Assembly: GCA_040755755.1 (NCBI GenBank)
Contig: JBFLZW010000016.1
Span: 4,663-68,662, forward strand
Source: a bacterium
Lineage (GTDB): Bacteria; SZUA-182; DTGQ01
Direction: 5' to 3'
DNA: 64,000 nt
The notes under the pieces are model-generated. The model was given only the letters and a program-made list of their open reading frames with translations. It searched no databases and was not told where the DNA came from. How positions within the stretch are numbered: the stretch's first letter is position 1; each line of letters starts with the position of its first letter. This document shows positions 42,905 to 52,487 of the stretch, piece by piece. The translations under genes were made by a program, and so were the position numbers.

Positions 42905-44068
42905 ATGAAGATTTTCTACGATTATCAGATATTCTCTCTGCAATCTCATGGCGGCATCTCCCGCTATTTCTCTGAGCTTGCCACAAGGATGGCTCTTTTC
43001 CCGGGGACGAATGTCCTGGTGTGCGCCCTTGTACACCGAAACTCGCATGTACGACAGTCACATCGGCCAGGAGGCGGAGGGTGCAGCCCGGTGATCGGCT
43101 TGTATATTCCGCATATTCCGAAGACCGGCAAAATCAGGCAATTTTGCAACAGCATCCTTTCAAGCGGCTGCCTGAAAAGCTGGCAGCCGGATATTTCCCA
43201 TGAGACCTACTATGCACCAGGGTCCATGAACAGCCGGAACGTGAAAACGGTGATCACCGTTCATGACATGATTCACGAACGGTTTCCCGGCTCTGCTCCC
43301 CGCCGGGACAGGACCGCCTCGCTGAAAAAAGCCGCCATCAGCCGTGCAGACCATATCATCTGCGTTTCGCACAATACCAGGAATGATCTACTGGAGTGCT
43401 ATCCGGTCGATCCCGGAAGAGTCTCAGTCGTGCACCTTGGCTGCTCACTGACCCCGCTGGATAATCCGGTACGAGAACAACCCGGAATCACCCGGCCTTA
43501 TCTGCTGTATGTAGGCCAGCGCACCGGGCATAAGAATTTCCGGAATTTTCTGAAGGCATATGCCAGTTCACGGCGGCTAAAGGATACTTTCGGCCTGCTC
43601 TGCTTTGGCGGAGGGGCTTTTACCCCTCAGGAGGTCAGGTTTATCGGCGATCTGCACCTTGATCCCGCACGGATCCTTCAGATATCCGGTGAAGATCAGG
43701 TGCTTGCCGGTTTGTACGCCCATGCGGCGGCCTTTGTCTACCCATCGATATATGAGGGGTTTGGCATTCCTCCCCTCGAGGCAATGTCCTTCCGGTGCCC
43801 GGTAGTGTGCAGCAACACAGGATCTCTGCCTGAAGTTGTCGGGGAAGCTGCGGAATTGTTCAACCCGGATGACGTTGAACACATCATGAACGCCGTGGAG
43901 CGTGTCGCTTTTTCGCCAGCCAGGTCCGATGAGCTTATCAGCCTGGGCTTGCGGCAGGTCGCAAAGTTTAGCTGGGATCGCTGTGCTCTGGAGACATATC
44001 ATGTTTACCAGAAATTATCGACCATGCTGCCGGGAAAAATCCTGGCCTGCTCTCCACTCTCCATCTGA
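42905..44068 (+). CDS. Glycosyltransferase family 4
   Basis: The product has 387 residues with a two-domain GT-B fold. The N-terminus reads SLQSHGGISRYFSELATRM, the acceptor-side loop with GGI. The C-terminal domain has LLYVGQRTGHKNFRNFLKAY and the donor-binding motif YPSIYEGFGIPPLEAMSF with both glutamates of E-x7-E. This is the mannosyl/rhamnosyl-type family 4 pattern, acting in the cytosol. It starts 9 bases after the previous gene. Confidence 0.92.
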   Translation: MKIFYDYQIFSLQSHGGISRYFSELATRMALFPGTNVLVCALVHRNSHVRQSHRPGGGGCSPVIGLYIPHIPKTGKIRQFCNSILSSGCLKSWQPDISHETYYAPGSMNSRNVKTVITVHDMIHERFPGSAPRRDRTASLKKAAISRADHIICVSHNTRNDLLECYPVDPGRVSVVHLGCSLTPLDNPVREQPGITRPYLLYVGQRTGHKNFRNFLKAYASSRRLKDTFGLLCFGGGAFTPQEVRFIGDLHLDPARILQISGEDQVLAGLYAHAAAFVYPSIYEGFGIPPLEAMSFRCPVVCSNTGSLPEVVGEAAELFNPDDVEHIMNAVERVAFSPARSDELISLGLRQVAKFSWDRCALETYHVYQKLSTMLPGKILACSPLSI

Positions 44069-44070
44069 TA

Positions 44071-44928
44071 ATGCCAGGTTTTCCCAGTCTCTCTGAAAGA
44101 GCATCAACAAACAGGCGGTGGAGTTTCTCTTCCTGCCCCAGGATTTCTATTATCACTCCCACCCGCAATCAGGCCAGGTTTCTGGAGTCTGCCATTCTCA
44201 GCGTCCTGAATCAGGGGTATCCCGATCTTGAATATATCATTATCGATGGCGGCTCAACGGACGGGACCGGGGAAGTTATCAAAAAATATCAGCGTCATAT
44301 TTCCTCGTGGCTCAGTGAACCGGACAACGGGATGTATCAGGCCATTAACAAGGGGTTGCGAATCGCCACCGGCGAAATTATAGCTTACCTGAATTCGGAT
44401 GACCTGTATCTGCCGAATGCCTTCCGGGTCGTGGTGGAGCACTTTCACCGGCAGCCCAAAGCCGCTCTCCTGTATGGCGATTGCCTGTTTATCGACGAGC
44501 AGGGATATCCTCTCTATACGTACCGCTACCTGCCATTCAATCTGCACCGGTATGCGGCCATGAACTGGAGCAGTATTGCCCAGCCTGCCACCTTCTGGAA
44601 AAGCGAGATTCACCGGGCCGGGATTTATTTTGACGAAAGTTTTCGGATGATTGGGGATTTCGATTTTTTTCTGCGGGTTGGACAGCGGTTTCGGATCGAT
44701 TACCTCAGAGAACAAATCGCTGCCTTTCGACTGCACCGCAATTCCCAAAGCGCACGCCATTGTGCCGTGCGGCGGGAGGAATTAGCGAGAATGCGAAAGA
44801 AACACCATCTCCTGTGCTGCACCCGAGGTCGTATACTCAGACGGTATCTCGGAGAGTGCCGGATAAAACTGGCTAACTTTCCCCTTATGCTCAGGAAATT
44901 TCTCAGAAAGGGGCAGGGATGGTGGTAA
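44071..44928 (+). CDS. Glycosyltransferase family 2
   Basis: The product has 285 residues with a GT-A fold. It begins with about 23 extra residues before PRISIITPTRNQA, and has DGGSTDGT at 59-66, the metal-binding NSDD at 108-111, and GDFDFFLRV for the acceptor side. The closest known style is the family that adds sugars to O-antigen or exopolysaccharide repeats. It starts two bases after the previous stop and overlaps the next gene by 10 bases, so it is part of the same operon. Confidence 0.92.
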   Translation: MPGFPSLSERASTNRRWSFSSCPRISIITPTRNQARFLESAILSVLNQGYPDLEYIIIDGGSTDGTGEVIKKYQRHISSWLSEPDNGMYQAINKGLRIATGEIIAYLNSDDLYLPNAFRVVVEHFHRQPKAALLYGDCLFIDEQGYPLYTYRYLPFNLHRYAAMNWSSIAQPATFWKSEIHRAGIYFDESFRMIGDFDFFLRVGQRFRIDYLREQIAAFRLHRNSQSARHCAVRREELARMRKKHHLLCCTRGRILRRYLGECRIKLANFPLMLRKFLRKGQGWW

Positions 44929-46370
44929 AGGGTAAGAAAGTTACTCTCCTTTTCCTCAAACTGGTGGCCTTTTCAATTCCCTTCCAGGTCTTTGCTCTTC
45001 CCGTGTCAGGGAAAGGTATCGAGACAGGCCATCTGTTTTTTACCCTCGCTTTAGTTTTCCTGCTGAGGGATTTTGTTCTGAAAGACGGGCGTGCCGCCGG
45101 TCTTGATGCGCCGGAGAGGTATTTACTCCTGTTCTTGGGCGGGGCTGTTATTTCGTTTGCCATAGGGTTTCATCTTTTCCAATTCATGGGACATGAGATC
45201 AAGGGAATCAAGCAGTTAGCCGGGCTATTCGAGGCAGCTTCAGTATTTTTCGTCATTCATCGCTCTGTCAGCACCCCGGATGAATTCTCCGGCATGGTCC
45301 GGTTTCTTGTCGCCGGTATGGGATGTCTTGCTTTTTCTGGCCTTTGGCAGTTTCTGGCCATGAATTTTACCGGTATCCGCCTCCTGGCGGACTGGTCGTG
45401 GGCTCAGGGGTTGAATCCTTCCCTTGGCGCCGGATGGCGCAGGTGCGGCGAGATGGGAGGATTGTACCGCGCTCACTCCTTTGCACCGGAACCGGCCCAG
45501 TACGCCATGATGTTGACCTCGATAATCGGCCTTACGATTATCAGGATATTTCCTCACAAGGGTTTTCAACGGAGCGGGTGGAAAGACCTCCTGCCTTCTC
45601 TTGCGCTCTGCATGGGCACTGTCCTTGCCTATATCCTGAGCTTCTCCCTTTTGGCTATCGTGAGCCTGATGGTGATTATCGCTGCCTATGGAGGGTTATT
45701 CTTCGAGAAAAAACACTCTGTGATTACAGGAGCTTTGTTTATTCTCGTGCTCTTTGGGATATGGACGGCGATGAACACCGCTACCGAGGGGAAAATAGCC
45801 CAGAAGATGATCACCATAAAAATGATCATGCCCACGGGAGATAAAGATATTACTTCTGATGCGTTATCAGCTCTGGCTCTGGCCTCGAACCTGGAGGTTG
45901 GATTGAAGGCCCTGAAGGCCAATCCGTTCACCGGCTGGGGCATTGGCGGCCATCCGTTTGCTTTTGCACAATATGCACCCGTATGGACAGCCAGGTATCC
46001 CATCCTGTTGAAATTGTGTAAGGAAGATGCCGGCAGTCTGGGAATCCGCCTTATTTCCGAAACCGGCCTGATCGGGCTTTCATTGTTTCTGCTCTTTATC
46101 TGGGGGATAATCCGCCGTGCGCTCCATGCAATCAAGGAAGCGGAGAAAAAAGCCTCTGCATCTGCTGCCCCCCTGGTTCCCCTGTGCATTGGCCTCCTGA
46201 TCTCGACCATAGGGGTGGTTATCAGGGTTCTGTTTCGGTATGGAAGCTACTACTCACTCGTTTTTTGGGTATCTCTCGGCCTGACCTCCACTATCCCCCA
46301 GGTCCTCAGCTCCTGCCCGGAGGCGGTGAATGTGCCATTTATCAGGGGATGCGACGATGGAACAAACTGA
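44919..46370 (+). CDS. O-antigen polymerase/ligase-like membrane protein (Wzy/WaaL type)
   Basis: The product has 483 residues with about 11-12 predicted membrane segments and a large periplasmic loop in the second half. The loop contains NPFTGWGIGGHPFAFAQY, the region that carries the conserved residues of Wzy/WaaL-type proteins. It would join flipped repeat units into a polymer at the periplasmic face, or ligate the polymer to an acceptor. Its place between glycosyltransferases and Wzz favours the polymerase role. Sequence alone does not separate the two. Confidence 0.82.
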   Translation: MVVKGKKVTLLFLKLVAFSIPFQVFALPVSGKGIETGHLFFTLALVFLLRDFVLKDGRAAGLDAPERYLLLFLGGAVISFAIGFHLFQFMGHEIKGIKQLAGLFEAASVFFVIHRSVSTPDEFSGMVRFLVAGMGCLAFSGLWQFLAMNFTGIRLLADWSWAQGLNPSLGAGWRRCGEMGGLYRAHSFAPEPAQYAMMLTSIIGLTIIRIFPHKGFQRSGWKDLLPSLALCMGTVLAYILSFSLLAIVSLMVIIAAYGGLFFEKKHSVITGALFILVLFGIWTAMNTATEGKIAQKMITIKMIMPTGDKDITSDALSALALASNLEVGLKALKANPFTGWGIGGHPFAFAQYAPVWTARYPILLKLCKEDAGSLGIRLISETGLIGLSLFLLFIWGIIRRALHAIKEAEKKASASAAPLVPLCIGLLISTIGVVIRVLFRYGSYYSLVFWVSLGLTSTIPQVLSSCPEAVNVPFIRGCDDGTN

Positions 46371-47466
46371 AACCGGACTCAAAGACTACTTTCAGATTCT
46401 CCGAAAACGGTGGAAGATGATCCTCGGTATTCTGCTTTTTTGCACCCTCGGAGCAACGGTCGTGAATTTTTTCCTGCCCGATGTGTTTGAGGCCACGGTC
46501 ACCCTCATGCCCCTGGAGACCCCTCCATCGGGTCTTGGTCCAATGATCAGTGAATCTTTCCGCTCCATGATCGATATTCCTTCCCTGACGGGACTGGGGG
46601 GAAAATCGACCACGGAAAAGATCATCAACCTTCTGGAAAGCCGCACCCTGTGTGAGGAGGTAGCGCGCCAGCTCAACCTGCAGGCCGTATTTTTTCAAGA
46701 TCCGGCACTGCCTGACCCCTGGGCAGGCACGCTTCGCAAGCTGCGCAATCTGCGAACCATTGAAGATAATCACCAGGGGCTGATCCTCATCACTGCTCAC
46801 TATACCGATCCCAATCTGGCTGCGGCTATAGCCAATAGCCACGCTTCCTGTCTGCAAAAAATTCTCCAGGAAAATGCCTTTTCGCTGACGAAGAAAAACC
46901 GTCTGTTTATCGAGGAACAACTGGCCCTTTACAGTGAAAAGCTCAGGAATGCAGAGGAGAGGTTTAAAGAATTCCAGATGCAGAAAAAAATCATCTCCAT
47001 CGATGAACAATCGAAAGCGGCTGTTACGGCCATTTCAGAGCTCAAGGCCCAGATCATCAATAAAACCGTCCAGCTCGATGCCATGAAAAGCTTCGCTACC
47101 CCGAATAATCCGGAAGTTATCCGGCTCGGTACTGAAGTGAGTGAATTTAAAAAACAACTGCGCCTGATGGAAGAGCGGCAGGAGCCCGACTCATTGCCAG
47201 CCTTGCGCCATGCCCCTGAGCTGGAGGTGAGCTACTTCAGGCTGAAGCGGGACATCGCCACCTTTGAGCAGGTTTACGAAATGCTTACCCAGCAGCTTAT
47301 CCTGGCCAGAATTCAGGAGTCCAAAGAAGAGCTCAGGTTCCAGATTATCGATCGCGCCATACCCCCGCATCAAAAAATCCGTCCCCGCCGGATGCTTTCG
47401 GTTCTCATCACTGCCGGAGCATCCCTGTTCGTTGGTGTTGTCCTTGCGCTCCTCCTGGAAAGGTAA
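46357..47466 (+). CDS. Polysaccharide chain-length determinant (Wzz family)
   Basis: The product has 369 residues from the ATG at 46357, with AGGGG eight bases upstream and a 14-base overlap with the polymerase gene. A membrane segment at about 26-46 and another at the C-terminus (about 342-362) flank a long periplasmic coiled-coil domain. Before the last segment lies PHQKIRPRRML, the proline-rich motif typical of Wzz. No tyrosine-kinase domain is fused. It controls how many repeat units the polymerase adds. It is the last gene of the operon. Confidence 0.93.
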   Translation: MEQTETGLKDYFQILRKRWKMILGILLFCTLGATVVNFFLPDVFEATVTLMPLETPPSGLGPMISESFRSMIDIPSLTGLGGKSTTEKIINLLESRTLCEEVARQLNLQAVFFQDPALPDPWAGTLRKLRNLRTIEDNHQGLILITAHYTDPNLAAAIANSHASCLQKILQENAFSLTKKNRLFIEEQLALYSEKLRNAEERFKEFQMQKKIISIDEQSKAAVTAISELKAQIINKTVQLDAMKSFATPNNPEVIRLGTEVSEFKKQLRLMEERQEPDSLPALRHAPELEVSYFRLKRDIATFEQVYEMLTQQLILARIQESKEELRFQIIDRAIPPHQKIRPRRMLSVLITAGASLFVGVVLALLLER

Positions 47467-47753
47467 GGAGAAGGGGGGAAGGGGAACAGACTTTTGACAT
47501 CCCCCGGCTGGTAGCAGAGAACCGCCCTAAGAGCGAATGTACTGATAATTTGAGTCAGGTAAAACTCACACCACGCGAAGCCTCATGATATCCCGGATCT
47601 TTCCACCAACGGATGAGGGTCGGGGTGAGGGGGCGTCGTTGAACCAAACCGGACGGGTAATTCCCGCTTACGGAGGATGGTTGAAGGGTCATACAAGGCC
47701 GCCGTGAACCACGAAGAGGCACAATTGAAGATGGCTGAAGGGGGTGACTCAGT
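47467..47753. other. Intergenic region between polysaccharide and cobalamin operons
   Basis: These 287 bases hold no supported gene. The two operons converge here. No clear terminator is seen for either strand; GGGTGAGGG-type and CACGAAGAGGCAC-type phrases are present, which are common dispersed-repeat wording. Confidence 0.4.
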
Positions 47754-49268
47754 TTACCGGGAATGTTCCTCCATGATTCGGATAATCTGGTTTATGTCCG
47801 TATAGCGGAGGAAATGGGCTGCCACGAGATCGTATTGTTTCTCCTTTGCTTCCCAGAAATTTCCCTGCCCTGTGGAAGGCTCAAAGGGTATGCATTTCCT
47901 GGCAGCGATCAGGTTCAGGAAGTGCCTTCGAAAGCCTGCTGCATCAAACAGACCGTGGAGGTAGGTTCCTATCACATTGCCCCGCTCACTCACCGCCCCA
48001 TCAAAGCGGCGGTCCTCCATCGCTATCGTTAAGAAGGGCTGAGTGTGGCCGAAGATGCGGGTTTCTCCCATATGGATTTCATACCCGGCAACCTTTTCAC
48101 CAAAAAAACAGTCTCTTCCCTCGGTTCGCCGTAAGACCTTGATGGGCTGAATTTCCGTGCTGACATCGAGCAAGCCAAGTCCTTCAACCTGCTTCAAATT
48201 TCCCTCCCGGCTGCCGGGATCGGTAATTTCTTTTCCCAGCATCTGAAAGCCTCCGCATAAGCCGATAATCCACTTGTCAGTCCCGGCAAACTGCCGTATC
48301 TTTTCCGCCCAGCCGGACGTTTGCAGCCAAACCAGGTCATGCAGGCTGTTTTTGCTGCCGGGAAGGATCAGGAGATCATAGGAAGAAAGCTCGACTGGCG
48401 AAGATAGCCAGTTAAGAATGGTCTCCGGCTCCCGCTCCAGGACCTCCAGATCAGTGAAGTTAGAGATATGGGGCAGCCGTATGACCGCGATATTGATTTT
48501 ATGATCTTCTGTTGGCCGTATCTGTACCTGTGCATCGAGGGCCATGCTGTCTTCCCGGTCGATAACCATTTCGGGCAGATAGGGAACCAGCCCCAGAACC
48601 GGCTTTCCGGTCCGCTGCTCCAGCCAGGCGATTCCATCCTTGAAAAGATCGGGGTCGCCGCGAAATTTATTGATGATAAAACCCTGGACAAGGTCCCTCT
48701 CCCTGGGCGAGATAACCTCAAGAGAGCCGATAATCTGAGCAAAGACCCCGCCCCGTTCAATATCCGCCACCAGGATGACCGGGGCACCGGCAGAAAGGGC
48801 CATTTCAAAATTCACGATATCGTGGGCTCTCAGGTTGATTTCGCAGCACGAACCAGCGCCTTCAAGGACAATAACCTCATACTCTCGAGCAAGCTGCCGG
48901 TAGCTCCCCATAACCAGATTCTTCACTCCAGGCTTAATGGCATAATACTCCCTGGCCGTCATGTTGCCATAGACCCTGCCCTGGAGTATTACCTGTGAAC
49001 CTGTCTGGCCACTCGGTTTGAGGAGCACCGGGTTCATATGGATAGAAGGAGCCAGCCCCGCTGCCTCTGCCTGGGCTGCCTGGGCCCGCCCGATCTCTCC
49101 TCCTTCAAGGGTAACAAAAGAATTGTTGGACATATTCTGTGCCTTGAAAGGCGCCACCCGAAAGCCCCGGTTTTTGAATATCCGGCAAAAGGCTGTTGCG
49201 GTAATGCTTTTGCCTACATCCGATCCTGTGCCAAGGAACATGATTTGTAATGGTTTTTTCATTTTCAT
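47754..49268 (-). CDS. cbiP: Cobyric acid synthase
   Basis: The product has 504 residues. It amidates four peripheral carboxylates of adenosylcobyrinic acid diamide with glutamine and ATP. The N-terminal ATP-binding part begins FLGTGSDVGKSITATAFC, and EGAGSCCEINLR follows; the C-terminal glutamine amidotransferase domain has the nucleophile Cys in GLCGGFQML and the partner His in GTYLHGLFD. It is the last gene of the cobalamin operon as read on the minus strand, 12 bases after cbiA. Confidence 0.96.
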   Translation of the reverse strand: MKMKKPLQIMFLGTGSDVGKSITATAFCRIFKNRGFRVAPFKAQNMSNNSFVTLEGGEIGRAQAAQAEAAGLAPSIHMNPVLLKPSGQTGSQVILQGRVYGNMTAREYYAIKPGVKNLVMGSYRQLAREYEVIVLEGAGSCCEINLRAHDIVNFEMALSAGAPVILVADIERGGVFAQIIGSLEVISPRERDLVQGFIINKFRGDPDLFKDGIAWLEQRTGKPVLGLVPYLPEMVIDREDSMALDAQVQIRPTEDHKINIAVIRLPHISNFTDLEVLEREPETILNWLSSPVELSSYDLLILPGSKNSLHDLVWLQTSGWAEKIRQFAGTDKWIIGLCGGFQMLGKEITDPGSREGNLKQVEGLGLLDVSTEIQPIKVLRRTEGRDCFFGEKVAGYEIHMGETRIFGHTQPFLTIAMEDRRFDGAVSERGNVIGTYLHGLFDAAGFRRHFLNLIAARKCIPFEPSTGQGNFWEAKEKQYDLVAAHFLRYTDINQIIRIMEEHSR

Positions 49269-49280
49269 AAGAGGACGCCC

Positions 49281-50696
49281 TCAATATTTCTGGAGAAAAT
49301 AGTGAACACTCTCAGGATAAGAGCCAAAATGAATATGGGGATAGCCGGCCAGACAATTTTTATAGCGAAACCCCTCGACTTTCTCCTTCGTGCCCCTCGA
49401 GTCAAGGCCGTAATAAACTCTTGGTATCGTATCGGGCATTCTCTCCGTGGTTGAATAATGGAATTCATGGCCCCTGAGTCTATTCCCCGAAAGACCGAGC
49501 GGGCAATCCTCAGCAAGGTGAATCTCACGATAGCCAAGGTGAACCTTTTTTCCCATGCGCGGGCAGACCGGAAATATGCCAGCCAGGGGAAAAAACTGGT
49601 GATCAAAGGTTTGAATGCCCCTGCTCAGATAGACAAATCCGCCGCACTCGGCCAGGACCTGTCCTCCATCCTCAATAAAACTTCGAATCGAGTCGAGCAT
49701 GCTCAGGTTTTGGGAAAGCTGCAAGCCATACAGCTCAGGGTATCCCCCGCCAAGATAGAGAGCCTCGCAGGAGGCAGGTATCGAGCGGTCCCGCAGGGGG
49801 CTGAAAAAGACCAGTTCTGCCCCGGCCTGCCTGAGAAGATCAAAATTATCCTGGTAATAGAAACAAAACGCCTCGTCTTTGGCTATGCCCACGGTTCTGA
49901 TCTTCCTTTGAGGAGGGGAGAGTGCCGGAATCTGAGATATTTCTCCAGATAGCCCTATATCTTGAGCGCTCCGCGCAATGGCAAGCAGCCGCTCAATATT
50001 TACCTGCTCTTCCAGCAGAGAGGAAAGCCTGCTCAGGAAGGGCTGCGGGAGAGGGTCTTCCTCTGCTGTGACCAGCCCAAGATGCCGCTCAGGGATAATC
50101 AGCGACTCATCACGGGGGAGGCAGCCCAGTACCTCGGTGTGGCAATAGGTCTCAATAGCCTCTTTCAGGTAGGCAAAATGTCTGGGACTGCCCACCTGGT
50201 TAAGGATGACACCAGCCAGAGGAACTTCGGGGTCAAAGCGCTCATACCCTTGAATCAGCGCTGCTGCACTGCGGGCCATACTGCGGCAGTTAACGATCAG
50301 GATTACCGGGCAGTTGAGCCACCTGGCTATCTGAGCCGAGCTTCCATCCTCACTCAGGCCGCTGAGCCCGTCAAAAAGGCCCATAACCCCTTCAATGAGG
50401 GCCAGGTCCACTCCCTGGGCATGTTGAGCAAAGGTCTTGAGATTATATTCCCTGGAAAGCATCCAGCCATCGAGATTTCGTGAGGCCAGGCCGCTGATGC
50501 GGCTGTGATGGCCTGGATCGATAAAATCCGGGCCGACCTTAAACGGCGACACCGTAAGGCCCTGCTCTTTCAAAAGGTGGAGCAGACCAAGAGTCAGGGT
50601 GGTCTTGCCCGAACCGCTGTTAGTGCCTGCAATCAGGATGCGGGGGATTTTGGGCGTATTATTCTGAGAGTTTTCCCTGCTCATAGACCCTTTCAT
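49281..50696 (-). CDS. cbiA: Cobyrinate a,c-diamide synthase
   Basis: The product has 471 residues. It amidates the a and c side chains of cob(II)yrinate. It has the P-loop GTNSGSGKTTLTLG at about 24-37, the DPGHHSRISGLASRNLDGW segment, and the class I amidotransferase nucleophile in LAECGGFVYL. It overlaps cbiH by 38 bases if the first ATG is used; an ATG four codons later is possible. It should act before CobO and CbiP. Confidence 0.96.
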   Translation of the reverse strand: MKGSMSRENSQNNTPKIPRILIAGTNSGSGKTTLTLGLLHLLKEQGLTVSPFKVGPDFIDPGHHSRISGLASRNLDGWMLSREYNLKTFAQHAQGVDLALIEGVMGLFDGLSGLSEDGSSAQIARWLNCPVILIVNCRSMARSAAALIQGYERFDPEVPLAGVILNQVGSPRHFAYLKEAIETYCHTEVLGCLPRDESLIIPERHLGLVTAEEDPLPQPFLSRLSSLLEEQVNIERLLAIARSAQDIGLSGEISQIPALSPPQRKIRTVGIAKDEAFCFYYQDNFDLLRQAGAELVFFSPLRDRSIPASCEALYLGGGYPELYGLQLSQNLSMLDSIRSFIEDGGQVLAECGGFVYLSRGIQTFDHQFFPLAGIFPVCPRMGKKVHLGYREIHLAEDCPLGLSGNRLRGHEFHYSTTERMPDTIPRVYYGLDSRGTKEKVEGFRYKNCLAGYPHIHFGSYPESVHYFLQKY

Positions 50697-51516
50697 ATCC
50701 CCGGGGAGTGATGATTTTCCCCTTGAGGATATGGGTTTGCGAGTTACCGATGATCACCAGAGAGAGCATGGTGATCTCCTCTCTGGTAAAGTCTTCCAAC
50801 GTGGTTATGATTTTTTTCTCTTCATCATCCCGCAGAGCATTATGCACTATTCCCACCGGGGTACCGGGGGGCCGGAATTGCAGGAAAATAGCCTGAGTCT
50901 CTAAGATTTGAGAAGTGCGTTTTTTACTTTTGGGATTATACAGGGCAGTGACAAAATCCGCCGAAGCCGCAGCCTGAAGACGCTTTTTAATCACTGACCA
51001 GGGTATCAGGAGATCACTGAGGCTGATTATGGCTATGTCGTTCATGAGTGGCGCTCCCAGGACCGAGGCTGCCGCACACATCGCCGAGAGGCCGGGAACG
51101 ATCTCAACTTCGATCGCATCCAGTCCCTGTTCTTTCAGGAAAAGCTCCAGGGCAGGGCCAGCCAGGCCATAAATCCCCGAATCGCCGCCGGAGATCAGAG
51201 CCACCCGCTGCCCCTGCATGGCCAGTGATATTGCCTCCCGGCATCGTGCCAGCTCCTTTCTCATCCCCGAAGCCAGCACCCTCCTCCCTGGCCAAAAATC
51301 CTTGACCAGAGCGAGGTATCGTTCATAACCGATAATAACCTCAGACTCTTCCAGCACCTGCAGTGCCCGAAGGGTAAAATACTCTCTTTTCCCCGGCCCA
51401 AGGCCGATAACCGCTAATCTTCCTTTTTTCGGGAGGCCAGGGCTACGGTTACATTGCCCCGTTTGACCTTGGTTATCACAAGATCCTGGTGGCCCGAAAG
51501 AAGCATGGCTGCACAT
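50659..51516 (-). CDS. cbiH: Cobalt-precorrin-3 C17-methyltransferase
   Basis: The product has 285 residues. It methylates C17 and contracts the ring. The start ATG at 51516 lies inside cbiG, giving a 103-base overlap, but it has GGAG seven bases upstream and no other start exists before the conserved RLAVIGLGPGKREYFT. The S-adenosylmethionine site is shown by ISGGDSGIYGLAGPALEL and by VPGLSAMCAAASVLGAPL. The C-terminus IGNSQTHILKGKIITPRGY is typical. The first 32 residues have no family counterpart and arise from the overlap. Confidence 0.93.
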   Translation of the reverse strand: MCSHASFGPPGSCDNQGQTGQCNRSPGLPKKGRLAVIGLGPGKREYFTLRALQVLEESEVIIGYERYLALVKDFWPGRRVLASGMRKELARCREAISLAMQGQRVALISGGDSGIYGLAGPALELFLKEQGLDAIEVEIVPGLSAMCAAASVLGAPLMNDIAIISLSDLLIPWSVIKKRLQAAASADFVTALYNPKSKKRTSQILETQAIFLQFRPPGTPVGIVHNALRDDEEKKIITTLEDFTREEITMLSLVIIGNSQTHILKGKIITPRGYERVYEQGKLSE

Positions 51517-52487
51517 TCTGCAACTCCTTTTACTCCGAGTATATTCTTTACATAGTCCGATGGTGAGCTGGGAGGATCAAGACGATTTAGTTCTTCGCGG
51601 CTAAAAAGGTGAACTTCCAGCCCAAACCTGCTGGCAAAGCCCTGCAACCCCGGCTCATCAGCCTTAAGGTCGATCGTGCCCACCCCGGCCAGAGAGAGCA
51701 TCGAGTATCCATGTTCCTCCAGTATCTCCTTAACACTGACATAAATCTCCTCCTCTGAAGTACCTCGGTTGCAGCCAAGGCCAAGGTAGAGAACCGGGGG
51801 CCGCAGGAGTAAAAAGTGCTGAGCTGGCCACCGGGGCAGATCCGTGCGGGGAGAGACGACTGCCAGAAAATCCACAGGATGAGATGCTTCGCCATTCCAT
51901 GCGCTCATGCCCTCCGGGAGCCTGCTGAGGTAGTGTGGGTATTCGCTCCAGCAAAACAGCGGGATATTCTTCACCAGAGCAGCGTTAAAGGCCGTGACCT
52001 GAGAAACATTCTCAAGGCGAAGCCCCTCCCTTTTGGCCCATACCTCTATGGCCGTCTTGTTGCCGACATCGGTAGCCGTCGTGATAACAGGCAGTGCTCC
52101 GATCTTATGGGCAACCTCCCTGGCAAGATCGTGGGCACCTCCCCAATGCCCGGATAGAAGACTGATGGCCCAGGTCCCCCGTTCATCCAAAACCACCACC
52201 GCCGGATCATGCCACTTATCCGTAAGAAGAGAAGCTATGCTTCTTACCACTATCCCGGTAGCCATGATAAAAACGTGAGCCCGGAAAAGGTGAAAATTGC
52301 GGGCTACTACCTTCCCGATCCCTTCGGAAAAGAGATGTATTCGGCATTTGCCACTCCAGGTGGCTGCGATTTTTTCGTCAAGAAAAACCTCGGCCTGGGG
52401 GAATGCCCCGGCCAGGCGCAGAGCCAGATCCCTGCCTCCGGGAGTGAGCGCATAGAGAGCAAGCTCCTTTCTACCTTCCACCTTCAT
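51414..52487 (-). CDS. cbiG: Cobalt-precorrin-5A hydrolase
   Basis: The product has 357 residues from the ATG at 52487, with AAGG five bases upstream; a longer frame exists but overlaps cbiF further. CbiG opens the delta-lactone and releases acetaldehyde from cobalt-precorrin-5A, a step unique to the anaerobic route. The N-terminal domain has FIMATGIVVRSIASLLTDK and LLSGHWGGAHDLA; the C-terminal domain has YLGLGCNRGTSEEEI and ADEPGLQGFASRFG. It overlaps cbiF (5') by 17 bases and cbiH (3') by 103. Confidence 0.95.
   Translation of the reverse strand: MKVEGRKELALYALTPGGRDLALRLAGAFPQAEVFLDEKIAATWSGKCRIHLFSEGIGKVVARNFHLFRAHVFIMATGIVVRSIASLLTDKWHDPAVVVLDERGTWAISLLSGHWGGAHDLAREVAHKIGALPVITTATDVGNKTAIEVWAKREGLRLENVSQVTAFNAALVKNIPLFCWSEYPHYLSRLPEGMSAWNGEASHPVDFLAVVSPRTDLPRWPAQHFLLLRPPVLYLGLGCNRGTSEEEIYVSVKEILEEHGYSMLSLAGVGTIDLKADEPGLQGFASRFGLEVHLFSREELNRLDPPSSPSDYVKNILGVKGVAECAAMLLSGHQDLVITKVKRGNVTVALASRKKED

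Noticed and set aside
47679-47807. Short plus-strand frame (about 42 codons) between the polysaccharide and cobalamin operons
   Set aside because: GGAGG directly abuts the ATG with no spacing and the product resembles nothing known; it also overlaps the end of cbiP.
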